Source: Burkholderiales bacterium
GTDB lineage: Bacteria; Pseudomonadota; Gammaproteobacteria; Burkholderiales; JAEUOS01
Reading direction: 5' to 3'
DNA: 6,335 nucleotides
Assembly: GCA_947456845.1 (NCBI GenBank)
Contig: CANGUJ010000242.1
Coordinates: 1 to 6,335 of the forward strand
In this document: positions 1 to 5,133 of the stretch, piece after piece
Layout: the number at the start of each line of letters is the position of its first letter
Position numbering within the stretch: the stretch's first letter is position 1
Made by a program: the position numbers and the translations under genes
Notes under the pieces: model-generated
Told to the model about the DNA's origin: nothing
Databases searched by the model: none
Seen by the model: the letters and a program-made list of their open reading frames with translations, nothing else

Positions 1-495
1 GCCGGCATCATCGACCACCGCCCCGCGCACGAGATCGACGACGACACCTGGTCGCGCATCATCGACACCAACCTGACCGGCACCTTCCGCATCTGCCGCG
101 CGGCGCACGGCGCGCTCGCGGCCGCTGGCACCGCCGGCCGCGGGCCGGCGGTGGTCAATCTTTCCTCCGGGGTGTCCAAATACGCCACGCCCAACAACGC
201 GCACTACTCGGTGAGCAAGGCCGGCATCAACCACCTGACCCGCCTGCTCGCCCTCGAATGGGCCGGCGCCGGCGTGCGCGTCAATGCCGTTGCGCCCACC
301 GTGGTGCCCACCGACATGAGCGCGGGGTTTCGCGCCGATCCGGCCAGCGTGGCCGTCAAACTGGCGCAGACCCCGCTCGGCCGCTTCGCCAGCGCCACCG
401 AAATCGCCGCCGCCGTGGCCTTCCTGCTCGCCCCTGCCGCCGCCATGATCACCGGGCAGGTGCTGTTCGTCGACGGCGGCTGCTCGATCAAATGA
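1..495 (+). CDS. Short-chain dehydrogenase/reductase (SDR), C-terminal part; 5' end outside window
   Basis: This frame is open from base 1 to the TGA at 493-495, giving 164 codons of a classical SDR of the FabG-like type. It should be a soluble NAD(P)(H)-dependent alcohol dehydrogenase or ketoreductase. The first visible residues, AGI, are the end of the NAG motif, so roughly 80-90 N-terminal residues, including the glycine-rich cofactor loop, lie upstream. The catalytic set is visible in window numbering: Asn24 (TNLTG), Ser56 (NLSSG), and Tyr69 and Lys73 (YSVSK). After these come the usual VRVNAVAP stretch and a PTDM segment. The C-terminus reads ITGQVLFVDGGCSIK, the standard SDR ending (TGQ..xVDGG). 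A GTG at 151 could be read as a start, but it falls inside the conserved fold and would remove Asn24. The gene ends 52 bp before the binding-protein gene in the same direction, so co-transcription is plausible. The substrate cannot be predicted from what is visible. Confidence 0.95.
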   Translation, partial: AGIIDHRPAHEIDDDTWSRIIDTNLTGTFRICRAAHGALAAAGTAGRGPAVVNLSSGVSKYATPNNAHYSVSKAGINHLTRLLALEWAGAGVRVNAVAPTVVPTDMSAGFRADPASVAVKLAQTPLGRFASATEIAAAVAFLLAPAAAMITGQVLFVDGGCSIK

Positions 496-536
496 CCCAC
501 CCCAACCCGCGCCGCGGTGCCCCCGCGTCCCCAACC

Positions 537-541
537 AGGAG
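537..541 (+). promoter_or_regulatory. Shine-Dalgarno of the substrate-binding protein gene
   Basis: AGGAG lies six bases before the ATG at 548. It is the best ribosome-binding site in the window and fixes the start of the binding-protein gene. The rest of the 496-547 gap is C-rich. It shows no convincing -35/-10 pair and only a weak 5-bp hairpin (513-517 with 523-527), so I see no promoter or terminator there. Strong initiation here fits the usual need for more binding protein than membrane components. Confidence 0.8.
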
Positions 542-547
542 CCTCCC

Positions 548-1756
548 ATGAAGCAGACCCGTCGCATCTTCATCAAGCACACCGCCGCCGCCGCCGGCGC
601 GATGGGCTTTCCGCTGATCGGCGGCGCCCAGCCGGCGCCGATCAAGATCGGCGTGCTGCACCCGGTCACCGGCGCGCTCGCCTTCCCCGGCCAGCAGTGC
701 CGCGAAGGCACCATGCTGGCCATCGAGGAGATCAACGCGCGCGGCGGCATCAAGTCGATGGGCGGGGCGAAGATCCAGCCGGTGCTGGGCGACGCCCAGT
801 CGCAGCCGCAGGTCGGCGCCGCCGAGGTCGAGAAGATGAACGAGCAGGGCGTCACCGCCATCGTCGGCGCCTATGCCTCGGCGATCTGCCTGGCCCACAC
901 CCAGGCCGCGGCCAAGTACAACATCCCCTGCATCATCGACCAGGGCGTGGCCGAGCAGATCGTCCAGCGCGGCCTGAAGAACGTGTTCCGCTTCGGCCCC
1001 GGCTACGAAAAGGTGGTCCGGGCCGGCATCAACTACCTGCACATCATGAACACCGTGGCCGGCCGCCCGATCCGCAGCGCCGTACTGGTGCACGAGGAGT
1101 CCCTGTTCGGCACCGGCACCGCGCAGCAGATCGCCCGCGACCTGCCGGCCATGGGCTACGAGGTGCTCGAAACCATCAAGCACGCCAACCCGACGCGCGA
1201 CTTCAACAACATCGCGCTGCGCATCAAGTCGCGCAACCCCGATGTCGTGATCCCCTCGTCCTACCTCAACGAGTACGTGCTGCTGCTCAAGACCCTGAAG
1301 CAGCAGGGCGTCGCCCCCAAGGCGATCTACTCGATCTTCGGCGGCGGTGGCTCCAACCCCAAGGTCATCAAGGAGAACCCCGGCGACGTCGACCTGGTGC
1401 TCGACTGCAACCACTGGTACAACCCCAAGAACCCGAAATCGCGCGAGGTGCGCGCGCGCGCCGAGAAGAAGGGCCTGTTCTTCACCCACGAGGTGCTGAT
1501 GGCCTACACCGTCACCATGATGCTGGGTGACGCGCTCGAGCGCGCCAAGTCGTCCCGTCGCGAGGCGGTGCTCGACGCGCTGCAGGCCTCGACCTGGTCC
1601 GACCACATCATGCCCTACGGCCCGACCAAGTTCGTCAACGGCCAGAACGAAGGCGCCCAGCCGCTGGTCACCCAGTACCTCAAGGGCGACGTCAAGGTGG
1701 TGCTGCCGAACAACTTCGCCGAGGCCGAGGCCGTTTTTCCGGCACGCAAGGGCTAG
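548..1756 (+). CDS. HAAT-family ABC transporter periplasmic substrate-binding protein (Peripla_BP_6 / LivJ-like)
   Basis: This is a 402-residue type-I periplasmic binding protein, the ligand-capturing part of the importer encoded downstream. The N-terminus has a twin-arginine-like signal: TRRIFIK at residues 4-10, close to the S/T-RR-x-F-L-K consensus, then an Ala/Gly-rich hydrophobic stretch to about residue 26 and likely cleavage near Ala27-Ala30. No lipobox cysteine is present, so a soluble periplasmic protein is expected. The mature part opens with IKIGVLHPVTGALA (32-45), the typical first strand and loop of the family, followed by GxxxAIEEINARGGI (54-68), a GAYASAICLAHTQAAA ligand-loop region (107-122) and an EESLFGTG segment (183-190) at the lobe hinge. 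There are four cysteines (51, 114, 128, 287). Length is normal for the family. The ATG at 548 is chosen for its AGGAG site and intact signal. It leads an importer operon, livH starting 54 bp after its TAG. The ligand is unknown; leucine-type amino acids are possible, but the flanking oxidoreductases suggest a catabolic substrate. Confidence 0.95.
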   Translation: MKQTRRIFIKHTAAAAGAMGFPLIGGAQPAPIKIGVLHPVTGALAFPGQQCREGTMLAIEEINARGGIKSMGGAKIQPVLGDAQSQPQVGAAEVEKMNEQGVTAIVGAYASAICLAHTQAAAKYNIPCIIDQGVAEQIVQRGLKNVFRFGPGYEKVVRAGINYLHIMNTVAGRPIRSAVLVHEESLFGTGTAQQIARDLPAMGYEVLETIKHANPTRDFNNIALRIKSRNPDVVIPSSYLNEYVLLLKTLKQQGVAPKAIYSIFGGGGSNPKVIKENPGDVDLVLDCNHWYNPKNPKSREVRARAEKKGLFFTHEVLMAYTVTMMLGDALERAKSSRREAVLDALQASTWSDHIMPYGPTKFVNGQNEGAQPLVTQYLKGDVKVVLPNNFAEAEAVFPARKG

Positions 1757-1776
1757 CAAGGCGCCACGACCGGATT

Positions 1777-1802
1777 CCCGGCGGCCCGCGCGGGTCGCCG
1801 GG
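1777..1802 (+). promoter_or_regulatory. Strong stem-loop between the binding-protein gene and livH
   Basis: CCCGGCG (1777-1783) is the exact reverse complement of CGCCGGG (1796-1802). Between them, G1784 can wobble-pair with U1795, and CCC (1785-1787) pairs with GGG (1792-1794) around a GCGC loop. The RNA would thus form an uninterrupted 11-bp, almost pure G/C hairpin. It begins 20 nt after the TAG of the binding-protein gene and ends 8 nt before the livH ATG. No T-run follows, so it is not a standard intrinsic terminator. The likely role, inferred from other ABC operons, is to protect the upstream mRNA end and/or damp livH translation, giving excess binding protein over membrane subunits. 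Confidence 0.6.
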
Positions 1803-1810
1803 CCCTGCCC

Positions 1811-2683
1811 ATGCTCGAACCCCAGATCCTCTGGCCGGCCCTGCTCAACGGGCTCACGATGGGCGCGATCTACGCGCTGATCGCGCTCGGGCTCACGCTC
1901 GTCTACGGCGTGCTGCACATCATCAACTTCGCGCACGGCTCGCTGCTCATGCTCGGGCTCTATGCGGTGTTCTTCCTGTTCAAGTTCTGGAAGGTCGACC
2001 CCTACGTGGCCCTGCTGGCGCTGGTGCCGGGCATGTTCGCCCTGGGCTACGCGCTGCAGCGCCTGGTGATCGGGCGAGGCAGCCACGGCAAGGACGAGAA
2101 CATCCTCCTGGTCACGCTCGGCCTTTCGATCATCATCGAGAACCTGGCGCTGCACTTCTTCGGCTCGGAGACACGCCAGATCGAGACCGCCTACAGCTCG
2201 GCCATGGTCAACATCGCCGGCGCCTCGCTCACGGTGCCGCGCGTGGCGGCGTCCGCCGGCGCGCTGACCTGCTGCGCGATCCTGTGGCTGATCATGGCGC
2301 GCACCGACCTCGGGCGCGCCATCCGCGCCATCGCCAAGGAACGCCAGGGCGCGCGCCTGGTGGGCATCGACGTCGAGCACATCTTCGCCATGAGCTTCGG
2401 CATCGGCCTGGCCTGCCTGGGTGCCGCCGCGTGCTTCCTGCTGCCGGCGTTCTACGTCTCGCCGCAGGTGGGCCACACCTTCGTGCTGGTGGCCTTCACC
2501 GTGGTGGTGCTGGGCGGCATGGGCAGCTTCGTCGGCTCGCTGGTGGGCGGCTTCGCCGTGGGTGTGGTGGAGTCGTTCGGCGGCCTCATGCTGGGTGAAA
2601 GCCTGGGCCAGATCGGCGTATTCGTCATCTTCATCGCGGTGCTGCTGTTCCGGCCCTCGGGACTGTTCGGGCACAAGGTATGA
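1811..2683 (+). CDS. livH: Branched-chain-amino-acid-type ABC transporter permease LivH
   Basis: This 290-residue inner-membrane permease forms the translocation path together with LivM. The opening, LLNGLTMGAIYALIALGLTL (11-30) followed by VYGVLHIINFAHGSL (31-45), is the family's hallmark. About eight hydrophobic segments can be drawn, near 10-34, 36-59, 63-84, 97-118, 148-163, 190-213, 224-256 and 262-280. The cytoplasmic coupling loop that docks on the ATPases is TDLGRAIRAIAKERQGARLVGID-like (about 165-187), and VLGGMGSFVGSLVGG (233-247) is the second conserved block. It ends with RPSGLFG, typical of the family. Length is normal. The ATG at 1811 is the only plausible start: no in-frame ATG, GTG or TTG lies between it and the TAG of the preceding gene, which happens to be in the same frame. 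No good Shine-Dalgarno precedes it, and the stem-loop ends 8 nt away, so initiation is probably weak. Its TGA overlaps the livM ATG (ATGA). Confidence 0.96.
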   Translation: MLEPQILWPALLNGLTMGAIYALIALGLTLVYGVLHIINFAHGSLLMLGLYAVFFLFKFWKVDPYVALLALVPGMFALGYALQRLVIGRGSHGKDENILLVTLGLSIIIENLALHFFGSETRQIETAYSSAMVNIAGASLTVPRVAASAGALTCCAILWLIMARTDLGRAIRAIAKERQGARLVGIDVEHIFAMSFGIGLACLGAAACFLLPAFYVSPQVGHTFVLVAFTVVVLGGMGSFVGSLVGGFAVGVVESFGGLMLGESLGQIGVFVIFIAVLLFRPSGLFGHKV

Positions 2684-3669
2684 CGCCAAGCGCGGTTCGC
2701 TCCCTGCTGTTCATCGTCGCGTTCCTCGCCGCGATGGCGCTCCTGCCCGCCTTCATCAGGAGCGAGTTCTGGCTCACTTTCCTGATCCTCGCGCTCTATA
2801 CCGCCAGCCTCGGCCAGGCGTGGAACGTGCTGGGCGGCTTCGGCGGCCAGTATTCGTTCGGCCACGCCATGTTCTTCGGCGTGGGAGCGTATGCCGCCGC
2901 GGTGCTGCAGGTGCGCTTCGGCATCAACCCGTGGGTGACCCTCGGCGCCGCCTTCGTTCTCGGCGGCGCCACCGGCGCCATGGTGGGCGCGCTTACCTTC
3001 CGCTACGGCCTGAAGGGGTCCTACTTCGCGCTGGTCACGCTCGCGTTCGCCGAGGTGTTCCGGGTGCTCGCCAACACCTTCGAGTTCACCGGCGCCGGCG
3101 TGGGCATGATGATCAAGCTCGCGCCCGGCGCGGCCAACTTCCAGTTCGTCGCGAAGACCGGCTTCTACTTCACCATCCTGTCCATCGTGGCCGCCGGGCT
3201 GATGGTGGCCTGGTGGCTCAAGCATTCGCGCTTCGGCGCCTGGCTCACCGCGGTGCGCGAGAACGAGGACGCGGCGCGGGCGCTGGGCGTGGACGTGTTC
3301 CGCGTCAAGCTCGGGGCCATCACGCTGTCGGGCGCGATGATGGCCACCGGCGGGGTGTTCTACGTGCAGATGTTCCAGTACATCGACCCGCCGCTGGCCT
3401 TCGGTGCCGGCATTTCCGTCGAGGCGCTGCTGGTGGCCATCGTCGGCGGCATGGGCAGCATCTTCGGCCCGCTGATCGGCGCCTTCACCCTGGCGCTGGT
3501 GAACCACACCACGACCGAACTCATCGGCCGGGCGCCCGCGCTGTCGATGGCGCTGTACGGCCTGCTGCTGATCGTGATGGTGACCTTCCTGCCCAACGGC
3601 CTGATCGGCGGCCTGGCCAGCCTGGCCCGGCGACTCGGCCTGCGGCAGCGGAGCGGCGGCGATGAGTGA
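2680..3669 (+). CDS. livM: Branched-chain-amino-acid-type ABC transporter permease LivM
   Basis: This 329-residue protein is the second inner-membrane permease and partner of LivH. Hydrophobic segments run through most of the sequence, starting near residues 7-25 and 30-45. The hallmark block WNVLGGFGGQYSFGHAMFFG (48-67) is present, as is FRYGLKGSYFALVTLAFAEV (107-126). The cytoplasmic coupling loop covers SRFGAWLTAVRENEDAARAL (183-202) plus GVDVFRVKL. The block IVGGMGSIFGPLIG (254-267) and the LPNGLIGG ending (304-311) complete the family pattern. A short charged tail follows (RRLGLRQRSGGDE). Length is typical for livM genes without the long N-terminal extension seen in enterobacteria. The start ATG lies inside the livH stop (4-bp overlap) and has no well-spaced Shine-Dalgarno, so translation probably depends on ribosomes finishing livH. 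The stop overlaps livG by 8 bp. Confidence 0.96.
   Translation: MTPSAVRSLLFIVAFLAAMALLPAFIRSEFWLTFLILALYTASLGQAWNVLGGFGGQYSFGHAMFFGVGAYAAAVLQVRFGINPWVTLGAAFVLGGATGAMVGALTFRYGLKGSYFALVTLAFAEVFRVLANTFEFTGAGVGMMIKLAPGAANFQFVAKTGFYFTILSIVAAGLMVAWWLKHSRFGAWLTAVRENEDAARALGVDVFRVKLGAITLSGAMMATGGVFYVQMFQYIDPPLAFGAGISVEALLVAIVGGMGSIFGPLIGAFTLALVNHTTTELIGRAPALSMALYGLLLIVMVTFLPNGLIGGLASLARRLGLRQRSGGDE
3650..3653 (+). promoter_or_regulatory. Shine-Dalgarno of livG inside the livM coding end
   Basis: GGAG lies eight bases upstream of the ATG at 3662, within the last codons of livM. It supports ATG 3662 as the livG start and suggests that the ATPase can be initiated by both coupling and direct ribosome binding. 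Confidence 0.6.
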
Positions 3670-4426
3670 CGCAGTGCCCCCGATTCTCGAGGTGCGCGGC
3701 CTGCAAAAGAGCTTCGGCGGCCTGCGCGCGGTCGATGATGTCACCCTTGCCGTACCCGGCGGCAGCCTGACGGCGCTGATCGGACCCAACGGCGCGGGCA
3801 AGACCACGCTGTTCGCGCTCGTGTCGGGCTTCATCACGCCGGACGCGGGCACGGTGGCCTTCGCCGGCAGGCAGATCGCCGGCCTGCCCGCGCACCTGGT
3901 GTGCCGGGCCGGCATGACGCGCACGTTCCAGATCGTCCAGCCCTTCGCCGGCCAGACCGTGCTCGAAAACATCGCGGTGGGCGCCCATCTGCACCGCGTG
4001 CGCCAGGCCGACGCGCAGGCGCACGCGCGCGCCGTGGCTGCGCGCGTCGGCCTGGCAGACCAGCTCGACAAGCGCGCCGACAGCCTGCCGATCGCCGGGC
4101 GCAAGCGCCTCGAACTCGCACGCGCGCTCGCCACCGATCCCAGACTGCTGCTGCTCGACGAGGTCATGGCGGGGCTCAATCCGAGCGAGATCGCCGAGAT
4201 CATCCCGATCATCCGGAGCATCCGCGACGGCGGCGTGACCATCCTGCTCATCGAGCATGTGATGCAGGCGGTGGTCAACCTGGCCGAGCATGTGTGGGTG
4301 CTCTCCTACGGCAGGCTGATCGCCGAAGGCTCGCCCGCGGCCATCACCACCGATGCGCAGGTGATCGAGGCCTACCTGGGCCATGGCGCCGCGGCGCGCA
4401 TGCAGGCCATGCAGGTGGCGCAGTGA
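3662..4426 (+). CDS. livG: Branched-chain-amino-acid-type ABC transporter ATP-binding protein LivG
   Basis: This 254-residue cytoplasmic ATPase is one of the two that drive LivH/LivM. Walker A is GPNGAGKT (41-48), the Q-loop glutamine is Gln90 in RTFQIVQPF, Walker B is LLLLDE (162-167), the D-loop region reads AGLNPSE (170-176), and the switch histidine is His199 in LLIEHVM. The RTFQ block and the AGLNPSE segment are typical of LivG rather than LivF. The ABC signature is unusual: where most ABC proteins have LSGGQ, this one has SLPIAGRKRLELARAL (141-156). From memory, similarly altered signatures (LPxxxRKRLE) occur in a LivG subfamily, so I do not read this as decay. Helical-domain insertions and overall length are normal. 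The start overlaps livM by 8 bp, and the TGA overlaps the livF GTG by 4 bp. Confidence 0.96.
   Translation: MSDAVPPILEVRGLQKSFGGLRAVDDVTLAVPGGSLTALIGPNGAGKTTLFALVSGFITPDAGTVAFAGRQIAGLPAHLVCRAGMTRTFQIVQPFAGQTVLENIAVGAHLHRVRQADAQAHARAVAARVGLADQLDKRADSLPIAGRKRLELARALATDPRLLLLDEVMAGLNPSEIAEIIPIIRSIRDGGVTILLIEHVMQAVVNLAEHVWVLSYGRLIAEGSPAAITTDAQVIEAYLGHGAAARMQAMQVAQ
4413..4418 (+). promoter_or_regulatory. Shine-Dalgarno-like site deciding the livF GTG start
   Basis: AGGTGG, one mismatch from AGGAGG, ends four bases before the GTG at 4423. The livF frame is open far upstream, to an ATG at 3901 inside livG. This site and the family's N-terminal alignment nevertheless place the start at the GTG. Confidence 0.55.
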
Positions 4427-5133
4427 GCGCGCTGCTCGACGTGCGCGACCTGCGCGCCGGCTACGGCCCGGTGGAGGTGCTGCGCGGCGTCTCGCTCGCG
4501 GTCGGCGCGGGCGAGATCGTCGCCCTGCTGGGATCCAACGGGGCCGGCAAGTCCACGCTCAACAACAACGTCAGCGGCATCTTCCGGCCGACCGCGGGCA
4601 GCATCCATTTCGACGGCGAGGACATCACCGGGACCGCGTCGGCCGCCATCGTCGAACGCGGCCTGATCCATGTGCCGGAGGGGCGCCGCGTGTTCCCCAA
4701 CCTCAACGTGCGCGAGAACCTGGAGCTCGGCAGCTACCGGCGCGCGCGCGCGCGGCGCAGCGCCAACCTGGAGCGCGTGGTGGCGACCTTTCCGCGCCTG
4801 GCCGAGCGCTTCGCGCAAAAGGCCGGCACGCTCTCCGGCGGCGAACAGCAGATGCTGGCCATCGGCCGCGCCTTGATGGCCGAACCGCGCCTGCTGATCC
4901 TGGACGAGCCCTCGCTGGGGCTCTCGCCCCTCCTGGTCGAGGAGATGTTCAACCTCATCGGGCGCCTGAACCGCGACGGGCTAGCGATCCTGCTGGTCGA
5001 GCAGAACGTCGCCCAGTCGCTGGAGATCGCCGGGCGCGCCTTCGTGCTCGAGAACGGCGCCATCGCGCACCAGGGCGCCGCGGCGGACCTGGTCGACGAC
5101 CCCGGCGTCAAGCGCGCCTATCTCGGCATATGA
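4423..5133 (+). CDS. livF: Branched-chain-amino-acid-type ABC transporter ATP-binding protein LivF (GTG start)
   Basis: This 236-residue cytoplasmic ATPase pairs with LivG. The start chosen is GTG 4423, which overlaps the livG TGA in GTGA and gives an N-terminus (VSALLDVRDLRAGYG) matching the usual LivF beginning; longer readings of this open frame merely translate livG out of frame. Walker A is GSNGAGKS (37-44). The Q-loop position carries the LivF-type HVPEGRRVFP block (83-92), with Glu86 where other ABC ATPases have Gln. The signature is an intact LSGGEQQM (137-144), Walker B is LLILDE (157-162), followed by PSLGLSPLLVEE (163-174), and the H-loop is LLVEQN with Gln194 instead of His. Those substitutions are normal for LivF. 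Residues 105-113 (YRRARARRS) are an Arg-rich linker encoded by a GC repeat. The end (KRAYLGI) is typical. Its TGA overlaps the start of the next gene by 4 bp. Confidence 0.95.
   Translation: MSALLDVRDLRAGYGPVEVLRGVSLAVGAGEIVALLGSNGAGKSTLNNNVSGIFRPTAGSIHFDGEDITGTASAAIVERGLIHVPEGRRVFPNLNVRENLELGSYRRARARRSANLERVVATFPRLAERFAQKAGTLSGGEQQMLAIGRALMAEPRLLILDEPSLGLSPLLVEEMFNLIGRLNRDGLAILLVEQNVAQSLEIAGRAFVLENGAIAHQGAAADLVDDPGVKRAYLGI

Noticed and set aside
513..527. Small hairpin (CGCGG/CCGCG) in the gap after the SDR as a terminator
   Set aside because: Only five base pairs, no following T-run, and common by chance in this composition.
1777..1805. Intercistronic stem-loop as a rho-independent terminator
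   Set aside because: The stem is strong but is followed by CCCTGCCC rather than a T-run, and essential transporter subunits lie directly downstream.
488..2689. A 733-codon open frame on the minus strand opposite the binding-protein gene and livH
   Set aside because: Its translation is His/Gln/Glu/Arg/Ala-rich and low in complexity, with no recognisable domain. The opposite strand encodes two clear family proteins. Long antisense frames are expected in G/C-ending codon DNA.
2452..4278. A 608-codon open frame on the minus strand opposite livH, livM and livG (and a shorter one at 3521-4384)
   Set aside because: Same artefact: biased composition, no domain, and complete overlap with three well-supported transporter genes.
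3901..4422. Extended N-terminus of LivF from an ATG at 3901
   Set aside because: The extra 174 residues are Arg-rich out-of-frame livG. Real LivF homology begins at the GTG at 4423.
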